64,000 nt of DNA. Source: Glycomyces tenuis DSM 44171. Its GTDB lineage: Bacteria > Actinomycetota > Actinomycetes > Mycobacteriales > Micromonosporaceae. Under the pieces are notes generated by a model. That model saw only the letters and a program-made list of their open reading frames with translations, had not been told where the DNA came from and ran no database searches. The stretch spans positions 191,522 through 255,521 of the forward strand of contig NZ_ATYW01000002.1 in NCBI RefSeq assembly GCF_000427885.1. Direction: 5' to 3'. A program made the position numbers and the translations under genes. The first letter of the stretch is position 1. Each line of letters opens with the position of its first letter. This document shows positions 19,298 to 27,567 of this stretch, one piece after another.

Positions 19298-19954
19298 ATG
19301 GACCACCACGATCGCATCCGGCGCCGGCTCCTGTTCGGGGCCGGGGCGGCGGGGCTGCTCGGCGCCGTCGGCATCGCCGCCGCGCCGAGCGCGCACGCGG
19401 CCGTCGAACCCGACATCGACTCGACCGCCGAGTGGGGCGCCCGGCCCCCGAACGGCACCAACCCCGTCATCTGGGGCAGCCCCGACAAGCTCATCGTGCA
19501 CCACACGGTCTCGGCCAACACCGAGGACTTCTCGCGCGAGCAGGCGCACGCCCACGCGCACTGGGTGCAGGACCTGCACATGGACGGCAACGGCTGGCGC
19601 GACTCGGGCTACAACTTCGTGGTCAGCCGCGGCGGCTGGATCACCGAGGGCTGCACCGGATCCCTCCCGGCGCTCCTCGACGGCGACCGCTTCGTCCAGG
19701 GCATCCACACCGCGGGCCAGAACACGCAGGGCATCGGGATCTCCAATGAGGGCTCCTACCACGAGGGCGCCGAACCGCCCGCGGCCCAATGGGAGGCGCT
19801 GGTGACGCTGTGCGCCTACGCCTGCGAGCAGTACGCGATCCCCTCCTCGGAGATCTACGGCCACATGGACTTCGGTTCGACGCTGTGCCCGGGGATCTTC
19901 CACGAGCGGCTCCCGCGGCTGCGAGACGAGGTCGAGCGGGCGCGCGATCTCTAG
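19298..19954 (+). CDS. Secreted N-acetylmuramoyl-L-alanine amidase (PGRP/amidase-2)
   Basis: The protein has 218 residues. The N-terminus has an RRRLLFGAGAAG twin-arginine-like motif and an AHAA cleavage site near residue 35. The amidase-2/PGRP fold is visible: STAEWGAR, LIVHHTVSAN with the first zinc histidine, GYNFVVSRGGWITEG, and IYGHMDFGSTLCPG with the second histidine and the cysteine ligand. Family members split the MurNAc-L-Ala bond. The hairpin at 19245-19279 separates it from the GH25 gene, so its expression may depend on readthrough. Confidence 0.9.
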   Translation: MDHHDRIRRRLLFGAGAAGLLGAVGIAAAPSAHAAVEPDIDSTAEWGARPPNGTNPVIWGSPDKLIVHHTVSANTEDFSREQAHAHAHWVQDLHMDGNGWRDSGYNFVVSRGGWITEGCTGSLPALLDGDRFVQGIHTAGQNTQGIGISNEGSYHEGAEPPAAQWEALVTLCAYACEQYAIPSSEIYGHMDFGSTLCPGIFHERLPRLRDEVERARDL

Positions 19955-19958
19955 ACCG

Positions 19959-20846
19959 TCACGACAGGGGCCGCAGTCGGTCGGAGACGGCCGCGGCGGT
20001 GGCGGCCAGCGCCTTGGCGCTGCGCCGCCGCAGCTTCGCGGCGACGCCGACGAACAGGCAGTCGACCACCATGAGCTGGGCGATCCGGCTCACCGTCGCT
20101 CCCGAGCGGTACGTCGTCTCCCGCGCGGCGGTGGTGAGCACGTGGTCGGCGACCGAGGCCAGCGGCGAGCGGGCGTGGTTGGTGATCGCCACCGTCGCGG
20201 CCCCGCGGGCCCGCGCGGCCTCCAGGAACTCGACGGTCTCCGTCGTCGCACCCGAATGCGAGATCCCCACGGCCGCGTCGCGGTCGCTCGCCAGCGCCGT
20301 CGCCACGAGCGCGGAGTGCACGTCGGGCCAGCAGAACGCCGTGCAGCCGATGCGGTGGAGCTTCTTGGTCAGATCCGACCCCACGATTCCCGAGGCCTCG
20401 ACGCCGAAGACGTCGACGCGCCCGGCCGCGGCGAGCGCGGCGACGGCGGCCTCGCAGGCGTCGGTGTCGAGCGCGTCGGCGGTGTCGGTGATGGCCCCGA
20501 CGTCGGCGTAGCTGACGGTGGCGATGATGCGGGCCATGTCGGCGCCGGTGGGGATGTCGCCGCCGGCGATCTCCCGGGACGGGCCCTCCCCGGTCCAGAT
20601 GACGGCCTGGGCGGCCCGCATCCGCAGCTCGCGGTGCCCGGCCAGCCCCAAGGAGCGGCAGAATCGGACGACGGTGGCCTCCGAGGTCCCGGCGGCGCGG
20701 GCCAGTTCGGTGATGGTGCGCGTCGAGGCGGCCTCTGGTTCGCGGATGATCTCTTGGGCGACCTTCGTCTCGGCCTTCGACAGCGAGGGCAGGAGGGACT
20801 TGATGAGCACCAGGAGGTTCGGCGTGTCGGTGCGGCTGGCTGGCAT
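19959..20846 (-). CDS. RpiR-family regulator 1 (MurR-like)
   Basis: The protein has 295 residues. The N-terminal HTH_6 domain (about 10-85) includes LSKAETKVAQEII and ELARAAGTSEATVVRFCRSL. The C-terminal SIS domain (about 120-260) carries the sugar-phosphate pocket GISHSGATTETVEFLEAA. It is divergent from murQ across a 90-nt region holding the operator dyad, the typical layout for a MurR-type regulator that senses MurNAc-6-P. A longer start at 20870 was not used. Whether it represses or activates is not visible. Confidence 0.87.
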   Translation of the reverse strand: MPASRTDTPNLLVLIKSLLPSLSKAETKVAQEIIREPEAASTRTITELARAAGTSEATVVRFCRSLGLAGHRELRMRAAQAVIWTGEGPSREIAGGDIPTGADMARIIATVSYADVGAITDTADALDTDACEAAVAALAAAGRVDVFGVEASGIVGSDLTKKLHRIGCTAFCWPDVHSALVATALASDRDAAVGISHSGATTETVEFLEAARARGAATVAITNHARSPLASVADHVLTTAARETTYRSGATVSRIAQLMVVDCLFVGVAAKLRRRSAKALAATAAAVSDRLRPLS

Positions 20847-20901
20847 GTGGACACGGTACACCCGAAGCAACGGTACATTTCTTCACAAAACCAGACTGTG
20901 A

Positions 20902-20928
20902 TGAAATTTCTCTTCATTGAGCTAGGCT
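20902..20928 (+). promoter_or_regulatory. murQ operator and leaderless-type promoter
   Basis: The dyad TGAAATTTCTCTTCA (20902-20916) lies just upstream of TAGGCT (20923-20928). The -10 box ends 7 nt before the murQ GTG, so murQ may be leaderless. A further TTTCTTCA half-site lies at 20878-20885, on the rpiR1 side. Confidence 0.6.
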
Positions 20929-20935
20929 CGCAACT

Positions 20936-21886
20936 GTGAGTGAGACGAGCAGGGACCACGACGCCCACGCCGCATTGGCGACACTGTCAACCGAACGAGC
21001 CGACCCCAGGTACGCCGAGATCGACCGGCTCGGGACCCTGGAACTGGCGCGGGTCATGAACGAGGCCGACGCGACCGTGCCCGACGCGGTCGCCGCCGTC
21101 CTCCCCGAACTGGCCGCGGCGATCGACGCCGTCGCGGAGCGCCTCGCGGCCGGAGGCCGCCTGCGCTACGTCGGCGCCGGCACGGCCGGACGGGTCGCGG
21201 TCATGGACGCCGCCGAATGCCCCCCGACGTTCTCGACCCCGCCTGAACTGGTGGGAGCCATCATCGCGGGCGGCAGGACCGCCGAGGGCGGCGCCGTCGA
21301 AGGGGCCGAGGACGACGCCGCCGCCGGGGCCGAGGCGATCGCCGCCGAGCGCATCGGGCCCGCGGACGTCGTCGTCGGCGTGGCCGCCAGCGGCCGCACG
21401 CCGTTCGTCGTCGCCGCCGTCCGCGAGGCCAGGAGCCGCGGCGCCCTCACCGTCGGCCTGTCGTGCAACGCCGGGGCCGTCCTGTCGGACGCGGCCGAGC
21501 ACGCCATCGAAGTCCAGGTGGGGCCGGAGGTCGTCGCCGGGTCGACCAGGCTCAAGTCCGGGACGGCGCAGAAGTTCGTGCTCAACATGATCTCCACGAT
21601 CACCATGGTCAGACTCGGCAAGGTCTACCGCAACTACATGGTGGACATGCGGGTGCTCAACTCCAAGCTCGCCGACCGGGCGGTGCGCATGATCGTCGAG
21701 ATCACCGGCGCCGACCGCCTCGCCGCCCAGACCGCGCTCGAGGAGGCGGGGAACCGCATCAAGACCGCCGTGGCCATGGTCGAGCTCGGCGTCGACGCGG
21801 CCGAGGCCGACCGGCTCCTGGACGAGGCCGACGGCCGCCTCGCCGCCGCGCTGACCGCCTATCCGGCACGGCGGCACAGTGCCTAG
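20936..21886 (+). CDS. murQ: N-acetylmuramic acid 6-phosphate etherase
   Basis: MurQ (316 residues, GTG start) splits the lactyl ether of MurNAc-6-P to give GlcNAc-6-P and D-lactate. The SIS-fold signature RYVGAGTAGRVAVMDAAECP is present. Glu94 and Glu125 have the same 31-residue spacing as the two key glutamates of E. coli MurQ. The C-terminal helix region (about 250-305) matches the MurQ extension. It diverges from rpiR1 and converges on the amino-sugar kinase gene, 11 nt away. Confidence 0.93.
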   Translation: MSETSRDHDAHAALATLSTERADPRYAEIDRLGTLELARVMNEADATVPDAVAAVLPELAAAIDAVAERLAAGGRLRYVGAGTAGRVAVMDAAECPPTFSTPPELVGAIIAGGRTAEGGAVEGAEDDAAAGAEAIAAERIGPADVVVGVAASGRTPFVVAAVREARSRGALTVGLSCNAGAVLSDAAEHAIEVQVGPEVVAGSTRLKSGTAQKFVLNMISTITMVRLGKVYRNYMVDMRVLNSKLADRAVRMIVEITGADRLAAQTALEEAGNRIKTAVAMVELGVDAAEADRLLDEADGRLAAALTAYPARRHSA

Positions 21887-21897
21887 TCGTGCCGAAC

Positions 21898-22866
21898 CTA
21901 GCGGTACAGCACCTGCTCGGTGAGCCGCCGGTGCAGCTCCCGCCGCGCGGCCGCGTCGGGGGCGAAGCCTCGCCCCGCCAGCCAGGCGGCGCCGCGCACC
22001 GGCTCGGCGGCGGTCAGCACCGGCGTGCCCGGGAAGTCCTCGGCCAGGCGCTTCCCCAGCCGCTGCGACACCACCGCGGTCTTGGTCAGCAGGCTCCCCG
22101 CCAGCGTGATCGGCCGGCCCCGCTCGGCCACCGCGGCGGCCGTCGCCGCCAAGTGGTCCACCGCCTTGTCCACGAGGTCCCGCGCCTGCGCGTCGCCGCC
22201 CTCGGCCGCGTCGAACACCAGCGGGGCGAACCGCGCCAGCCGGGCCGGGGACTCGGCCATGCAGCGCCCGACGATCGCCGCGGAGGTGCGGTTCGGCGCC
22301 CCCACGGAGGCGATGACCGCCTGCACCATCCAACCGCCGGGCCCGTGCCCGTCCAGGTGCCGCAGCGTCGCCGCCACCGCTTCGCGTCCCAGCCAGAAAC
22401 CGGAGCCCGCGTCGCCCAGCAGCCACCCGTAGCCGTCGGACCGCCCGGCGACCTCGGTGTGCCCGCGCACCGCCAGCGCCACCGCGCCGGTGCCGGCGAC
22501 GACGACCGTGCCGTCGGGCTCGTCCGTGCCCGCCGCGAAGGCGGTCACCGCGTCGCTGACGAACGACACCGGCGCGCCGACGCCGAGCGCGGCGCGCAGC
22601 TGCTCGCCGAAGTGCCCGCCGGCGCCGGGCAGCGACAGCATCCCGGCCGCGCCGGCGCAGACCGCGTCGACCGCCTCCGGGCCGATCGAGCCGAGCGCGG
22701 CCGCGGCCGCCTCGGCCATGCGCCGCAGCGCCGTGTCCGATTCGACGCCGACCACGTTGGCCGGTCCGGACCCGCCGGTGCCGACGACCACGCCGTCCGA
22801 GTCGGCGAGCAGGGCGCGCGTGTGCGTGCCGCCCGCGTCGATGCCCAGGAACAAAGGTGGGTGCAT
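21898..22866 (-). CDS. BadF/BadG-type N-acetylglucosamine (MurNAc/GlcNAc) kinase
   Basis: The protein has 322 residues. The ATPase fold of the BadF/BadG/BcrA family is visible: PLFLGIDAGGTHTRALLAD (phosphate 1), a VVAGTGAVAL segment, GYGWLLGDAGSGFWLGREAV, and TLAGSLLTK near the C-terminus. Family members phosphorylate GlcNAc; the clostridial MurK member also phosphorylates MurNAc, which would feed MurQ. ATG 22866 is preferred because AGGAGA lies 9 nt upstream; an ATG at 22875 is too close to it. The MurNAc role is inferred from the murQ neighbour. Confidence 0.82.
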   Translation of the reverse strand: MHPPLFLGIDAGGTHTRALLADSDGVVVGTGGSGPANVVGVESDTALRRMAEAAAAALGSIGPEAVDAVCAGAAGMLSLPGAGGHFGEQLRAALGVGAPVSFVSDAVTAFAAGTDEPDGTVVVAGTGAVALAVRGHTEVAGRSDGYGWLLGDAGSGFWLGREAVAATLRHLDGHGPGGWMVQAVIASVGAPNRTSAAIVGRCMAESPARLARFAPLVFDAAEGGDAQARDLVDKAVDHLAATAAAVAERGRPITLAGSLLTKTAVVSQRLGKRLAEDFPGTPVLTAAEPVRGAAWLAGRGFAPDAAARRELHRRLTEQVLYR

Positions 22867-22939
22867 GAGGGCCATTCTCCTCGAGGGCTCGGATCCCGGG
22901 CCTCAGGCCCGGCCGCTTGTAAAAATAATTCTTGAGAAC

Positions 22940-22975
22940 TTGACATGTACGCCTCTCGAATAATAGTTTTTCTTC
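22940..22975 (+). promoter_or_regulatory. Promoter and operator before rpiR2
   Basis: TTGACA (22940-22945) is followed by TAATAG (22961-22966, 15-bp spacer) or TAGTTT (22964-22969, 18 bp). An imperfect dyad GAATAATAGTTTTTCTTC (22958-22975) covers the -10 and shares the TTTCTTC arm of the murQ operator. The AT-rich island at 22920-22980 stands out from the GC-rich surroundings. Confidence 0.5.
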
Positions 22976-23001
22976 ACACCGACAAGTGAGGGAGACCACA
23001 G

Positions 23002-23982
23002 ATGAGCCCGAGCGGTGCCGACGCGCCCGACGAGTCCGAGCGCGCGAGTGCGCTGCCCGGCGTGCTCGAACGCATCCGCCGCCAGGCCGGCGAGTTCTCC
23101 GAGGCGCTGTCCCGCGTGGCCGAGCAGGTCCTCGCCGACCCCGAAGGCGCCGCCCACGCCACGATCATGGACCTGGCCGAGCTCTCCGGCACCTCGCCGG
23201 GCACCATCACCCGCTTCTGCCGCCACCTCGGCTACGACGGCTACGCCGCCCTGCGCGTGGCGATCGCGACCGAGACCGGCCGCGCCTCCGCCCGCGGCGA
23301 GACCGGCTGGGACGTCAACATCGGGCAGGAGATCTCGCCCGACGACCCGCTCGAACAGGTCCTCAAGCAGCTCATCACCGTCGACGCCGCGATGCTGCGC
23401 GACACCGTCGACACCCTCGACCTGGCGGCGGTCGAGCGGGTCGCCGCCGCCGTGGGCCAGGCCCGCCGCGTCGACGTCTACGGCGTCGGCTCGAGCGCCA
23501 TCGTCGCCCGCGAACTCCAGATGGGCTTCTACCGCACCGGCGTCGCCGCCTGGGCCTGGACCGAGGTCCACGACGCCCTCGCCAGCGCCGCCATACTCGG
23601 CGCCGACGACGTCGCCATCGCCGTCTCCCACTCCGGCGCGACCGCCGAGACCATCGAGATGCTCACCGAGGCGGCCAGCCGCGGCGCGACGACCGTCGCC
23701 ATCACCGCCTGCCGCGACTCGCCCATCTCCGAGGTCGCCGACGTCGAACTGCTCTCGGCCGCCCGGCGGACCGGGTTCCGCGCCGACATGCTGGCGACCC
23801 GCCACTCCCAGCTCCTCGTCGCCGACCTGGTGCACATCGCCGTGGCGCAGCGGCGCTTCCCCGAGACGATGGTGGCCCTCGAATCCCGTGCCCGCGCCGT
23901 GGTGGGCCACCGGCCCGAGCGCATCGAGCCCACCCTCTACCCGCCACCCGACGCCGAGGGCGCCCCGCGCCCCCGGCGCTGA
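23002..23982 (+). CDS. RpiR-family regulator 2
   Basis: The protein has 326 residues. It has the same layout as regulator 1: an HTH_6 domain (LSRVAEQVLADPEGAAHAT, then ELSGTSPGTITRFCRHLGY) and a SIS domain with VDVYGVGSSAIVA and AIAVSHSGATAETIEMLTEA. The C-terminus adds a proline-rich tail. It lies upstream of and codirectional with the importer genes, divergent from the kinase gene. The two regulators are clearly paralogous but diverged, so they may sense different sugar phosphates such as MurNAc-6-P and GlcNAc-6-P. Confidence 0.87.
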   Translation: MSPSGADAPDESERASALPGVLERIRRQAGEFSEALSRVAEQVLADPEGAAHATIMDLAELSGTSPGTITRFCRHLGYDGYAALRVAIATETGRASARGETGWDVNIGQEISPDDPLEQVLKQLITVDAAMLRDTVDTLDLAAVERVAAAVGQARRVDVYGVGSSAIVARELQMGFYRTGVAAWAWTEVHDALASAAILGADDVAIAVSHSGATAETIEMLTEAASRGATTVAITACRDSPISEVADVELLSAARRTGFRADMLATRHSQLLVADLVHIAVAQRRFPETMVALESRARAVVGHRPERIEPTLYPPPDAEGAPRPRR

Positions 23983-24076
23983 GCCGGCGCCCGCGCCAGA
24001 CCCGCGGGAGCCGGCCCCCCCGTCCGACAGTTCAACCGGCGCAACGAAGAAAAATGAACCCAAGGAGCAGAAGCCC

Positions 24077-25477
24077 ATGAGGAAGCCGAACACCAAGCCC
24101 CACTTCAGCCGTCGCAGACTCCTGGGGACCACCGCGGCCGGTCTGGCCGCGTCCTCCCTGGCGGCCTGCGCCACCAGCGGCAGCGACGACGACTCCGAGG
24201 ACGTGAGCGTCGGCGAGGACGTCGAGAACCCCTTCGGCGTCGACGGCTCCCTGCCGCTCGACGTCGTCATCTTCGACGGCGGCTTCGGCGACGAGTACGC
24301 CGTCCAGCACCAGGAGATGTACAAGAACGCCTTCCCCGACGCGACGGTCGAGCACCTCGCGACGCAGGCGATCGCCGAGACCCAGCAGACCCGCTTCTCG
24401 CAGGGCGAGCCGTGCGACGTGCTCGACAACTCCGGCGCCCAGCAGATCCCGATGGACGTGCTCGTGGGCGACGGCGAGCTCGCCGAGCTCACGCCGCTGC
24501 TCGACGCGCCCTCGTACGACGACCCCGAGGTCACCGTCCGCGACACCCTGCGCGACGGCGTCCTGACCGCGGGCACCTTCAACGGCAAGGTCTACGCGCT
24601 GAACTACGTGTTCTCGGCGTGGACGATCTGGTACGACGCGGCGCTGTTCGAGGAGAAGGGCTGGACGCCGCCGACCACCTGGGACGAGATGCTCGCCCTG
24701 TGCCCGACCATCCAGGCCGAGGGCATGGCGCCGTGGACCTACGCCGGGAAGCACCCGGTGTACCTCTACGACATGTTCCTCATGCTCGCGGGGCAGCACG
24801 GCGGCGTGGACGTCCTCAAGGCGATCGACCACCTCGAGGCCGACGCGTGGCGCCACGACTCCGTCGTGGCCGCCGCCGAGGCCATGTACGGGCTCTGGGA
24901 GGCCGGCTACATCCTCGACGGCACGCCGGGCATCGACCACATCGAGTCGCAGACGGCGTTCAACGACCACAAGGCGGCGTTCATCCCCGTCGGCTCGTGG
25001 CTCCCCAACGAGCAGAAGGGCATCGCACCCGAGGGCTTCCAGTACGCGCCGATGGCCGTGCCCCACCTCGAGGGCGCGGTCCAGCCGGGGCTCATCAGCG
25101 CCGGCGGCGAAGAGCCGTTCGTGGTGCCCCAGAACGCCAAGAACAAGCCCGGCGCCTACGAGTACCTGCGGATCATGCTCTCCAAGGAGGGTTCGCAGAT
25201 CTTCGGCGACACCGTCCAGGCCGCGACCGTCGTCAAGGGCGTCGAACTCGACAACCTGGCCGCGCAGCTGACCGACGAACTCGTCTCCGACCCCGCGAAC
25301 CTGTTCCAGCCGCGGTTCCGCTTCTGGTATTCGACGATGGACGAGGAGGTCCGGCCCGGCCTGGGCTCGCTCATGGCCGGCGAGTCCACGCCGGAGGAGT
25401 TCATCGAGCGGATGCAGACCGTCGCGGACGAGACCGCCGCCGACGACAGCATCGAGAAGTTCACCCACGACGCGTAG
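24077..25477 (+). CDS. Amino-sugar ABC transporter binding lipoprotein (NgcE-like)
   Basis: The protein has 466 residues. It has a twin-arginine signal (SRRRLLGTTAAG) followed by a lipobox LAAC, so it is a Tat-exported lipoprotein. The mature part is a family 1 extracellular sugar-binding protein, with YALNYVFSAWTIWYDAALFE, GWTPPTTWDEMLALCPTI, APWTYAGKHPVYLYDM and AAFIPVGSWLPNEQK. These segments resemble NgcE of Streptomyces, which binds GlcNAc and chitobiose. Beside murQ, it may also accept MurNAc or GlcNAc-MurNAc. AAGGAGCAG precedes the ATG. Confidence 0.8.
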   Translation: MRKPNTKPHFSRRRLLGTTAAGLAASSLAACATSGSDDDSEDVSVGEDVENPFGVDGSLPLDVVIFDGGFGDEYAVQHQEMYKNAFPDATVEHLATQAIAETQQTRFSQGEPCDVLDNSGAQQIPMDVLVGDGELAELTPLLDAPSYDDPEVTVRDTLRDGVLTAGTFNGKVYALNYVFSAWTIWYDAALFEEKGWTPPTTWDEMLALCPTIQAEGMAPWTYAGKHPVYLYDMFLMLAGQHGGVDVLKAIDHLEADAWRHDSVVAAAEAMYGLWEAGYILDGTPGIDHIESQTAFNDHKAAFIPVGSWLPNEQKGIAPEGFQYAPMAVPHLEGAVQPGLISAGGEEPFVVPQNAKNKPGAYEYLRIMLSKEGSQIFGDTVQAATVVKGVELDNLAAQLTDELVSDPANLFQPRFRFWYSTMDEEVRPGLGSLMAGESTPEEFIERMQTVADETAADDSIEKFTHDA

Positions 25478-25506
25478 AAGGAAGGCCTGAGGAGAGCGGA
25501 CCACTC

Positions 25507-26430
25507 ATGAAACACGGCAAGTACCCGTTCATCCTGAGCTTCCTGGCGTTGCCGGTCGGGCTGTACGCCTGGCTGGTCATCGTGCCGTTCGCTCAGGCCT
25601 TCCAGATCTCGCTCACCGACTGGAGCGGATCGTCGAACCAGTTCAACTACATCGGGTTCGAGAACTACGCCAACCTCTTCAAGGACGACCGCCTCGTCCT
25701 GCCCGCCATCCGGCACACCGCGATCATCCTGGTGGTGCTCCCGGTCGTCACCATCGCGCTGGGCCTGTTCTTCGCGTTCATGCTCAACATCGGCGGCAGG
25801 TCCCGGCAGGGGCGCATCGAGGGCGTGCGCGGATCCCGCTTCCACAAGATCGTCTTCTTCTTCCCGCAGGTGCTGTCGGTGGCGATCATCGGCATCCTCT
25901 GGAAGCAGGTGTACGCCCCCGAGGGCTTCGGCGGGCTCATCACCGGCGCCCTGCGGGCCGTCGGCCTGCCGGCGCCGGCCAACGGCTTCCTGGCCGACAA
26001 GCGCTTCGTCCTCGCCAGCGTCATCGCCGTCCTGGTGTGGAGCGCCGTCGGCTTCTACCTGGTGTTCTTCTCATCGGCGATGGCGTCCATCCCGCGGGAC
26101 CTGTACGAGGCGGGCATCGTCGACGGCGCCGGGCGCTTCCAGACCTTCTTCAAGATCACCCTGCCGCTGCTGTGGGATTCGGTCCAGACCGCCTGGATCT
26201 ACCTGAGCATCATCGCGCTCGACGTGTTCGTCCTGGTCTACATGATGACGCCCGACCGGGGCGGCCCCGACGGCGCGAGCGAGGTCGTCGGCGGCGTCAT
26301 CTGGAAGTACGCGTTCAACAAGGGCGAGCAGGCCTTCGCCTCCGCGCTCGGCGTCGTGCTGTTCTTCGCCGCCCTGTCCCTGGCCGTCGTCGCGCTGCGG
26401 TTCGGACGCCGCGAGCGGATCGAATTGTGA
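25507..26430 (+). CDS. Sugar ABC transporter permease (NgcF-like)
   Basis: The protein has 307 residues with six predicted TM helices. The MalF-type EAA loop reads SIPRDLYEAGIVDGAGRFQT, then FFKITLPLLWD, which docks the ATPase. The extracytoplasmic part SLTDWSGSSNQFNYIGFENY is typical for CUT1 permeases. It follows the binding protein by 29 nt and precedes the second permease by 11 nt. No ATP-binding subunit gene occurs in the locus, so a shared MsiK-type ATPase encoded elsewhere is likely. Confidence 0.86.
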   Translation: MKHGKYPFILSFLALPVGLYAWLVIVPFAQAFQISLTDWSGSSNQFNYIGFENYANLFKDDRLVLPAIRHTAIILVVLPVVTIALGLFFAFMLNIGGRSRQGRIEGVRGSRFHKIVFFFPQVLSVAIIGILWKQVYAPEGFGGLITGALRAVGLPAPANGFLADKRFVLASVIAVLVWSAVGFYLVFFSSAMASIPRDLYEAGIVDGAGRFQTFFKITLPLLWDSVQTAWIYLSIIALDVFVLVYMMTPDRGGPDGASEVVGGVIWKYAFNKGEQAFASALGVVLFFAALSLAVVALRFGRRERIEL

Positions 26431-26441
26431 GGAGCGAGCCC

Positions 26442-27341
26442 ATGGCCACCCAGACCTCCACCGAGACCGAGACGCCCCGCTCCGCGCCGCCCGGACCGCC
26501 CCGCGAACCCAAGGCCGAGGGCGCGGTCATGAACGTCTTCTCCCACGCCTTCCTGTGGCTGTGGGCGCTGATGGTCATCGTGCCGGTCGTCTGGGTCGTG
26601 ATCACCTCGTTCAAGACGACCAGGGAGATCGCCGCCGACCCGCTCGGCCTGCCCGCCGCCCCGCAGTGGGACAACTACGTCAGCGCCTGGACCAACGGCA
26701 ACATCGGCAGCTACTTCATCAACACGCTCCAGGTCATGGTGTTCTCCATAACCGGCACGATGCTGCTGGGCGCGATGGCCGCGTACGTCCTGGCCCGATA
26801 CGAGTTCTTCGGCAACCGGCTCGTCTACTTCGGCTTCGCCGGCGGCATGATGTTCCCGGTCTTCCTGGCGCTGTTCCCGCTGTTCAAGACCCTCGACAAC
26901 GTGGGCCTGCTGAACAGCTACCCGGGCCTGATCCTCGTCTACATCGCCTATTCGCTGCCGTTCACGGTGTTCTTCCTGACCGCGTTCTTCCGAACGCTCC
27001 CCACGGGCGTGGCCGAGGCCGCCATGATCGACGGCGCCGGGCACTACCGGCTGTTCTTCCAGGTCATGCTGCCGATGGCCAAGCCCGGCCTGATCGCCAT
27101 CACGATCTTCAACATCATCGGCCAGTGGAACCAGTTCCTGCTGCCGCTGGTGCTGCTCAGCGACCCCGAGGACGCGGTGATCTCGCAGGGCCTGGCGAAC
27201 CTGGCCCTGCGGCAGGGCTACGAGGGCGACCCGGGCGCCCTGTTCGCCGGGACGGTGCTGGCGATGGTGCCGATCTTCATCGCCTACGTCATCTTCCAGC
27301 GCCAGATCCAGGCGGGCCTGACCGCCGGGGCGATCAAGTGA
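26442..27341 (+). CDS. Sugar ABC transporter permease (NgcG-like)
   Basis: The protein has 299 residues. A disordered proline-rich N-terminus of about 30 residues precedes six TM helices. The EAA loop reads GVAEAAMIDGAGHYRLFFQV, then MLPMAKPGL, as in MalG/CUT1 permeases. The segment VLARYEFFGNRLVYFGF lies in the periplasmic half. It is the last gene of the importer operon and is followed by a GC-rich hairpin, after which the rpsE promoter begins. Confidence 0.86.
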   Translation: MATQTSTETETPRSAPPGPPREPKAEGAVMNVFSHAFLWLWALMVIVPVVWVVITSFKTTREIAADPLGLPAAPQWDNYVSAWTNGNIGSYFINTLQVMVFSITGTMLLGAMAAYVLARYEFFGNRLVYFGFAGGMMFPVFLALFPLFKTLDNVGLLNSYPGLILVYIAYSLPFTVFFLTAFFRTLPTGVAEAAMIDGAGHYRLFFQVMLPMAKPGLIAITIFNIIGQWNQFLLPLVLLSDPEDAVISQGLANLALRQGYEGDPGALFAGTVLAMVPIFIAYVIFQRQIQAGLTAGAIK

Positions 27342-27367
27342 GCCCCTCGAACTGAGACGCCTTCCGA

Positions 27368-27397
27368 CCCGCGCCGGGCGATCGCCCGGCGCGGGGT
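27368..27397 (+). terminator. Terminator after the importer operon
   Basis: A 12-bp stem (27368-27379 with 27384-27395) and a GATC loop, without a T-run. It insulates the inserted locus from rpsE. Confidence 0.7.
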
Positions 27398-27432
27398 TCC
27401 GCTGTGTCCGCTGCCTCACATCGACCCCGCCG

Positions 27433-27462
27433 TTGGGCGCCCTGCCTGCTAGCGGGCATAAT
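27433..27462 (+). promoter_or_regulatory. Promoter of rpsE-rpmD-rplO
   Basis: TTGGGC (27433-27438), an 18-bp spacer and CATAAT (27457-27462). The -10 box and spacing equal those of the S10 promoter. rpsE normally has no promoter of its own, so this looks like a consequence of the operon split. Confidence 0.6.
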
Positions 27463-27567
27463 CGAGGAGTTGCGCTCAGGCGCAGCGTTCTGCCGGGCCC
27501 GGACCCGGACAATCAAAGCGAGTCGGCCCCTCGGGGCCGGCGTTGAGCAGTGAAAGGAATCAGTCTC

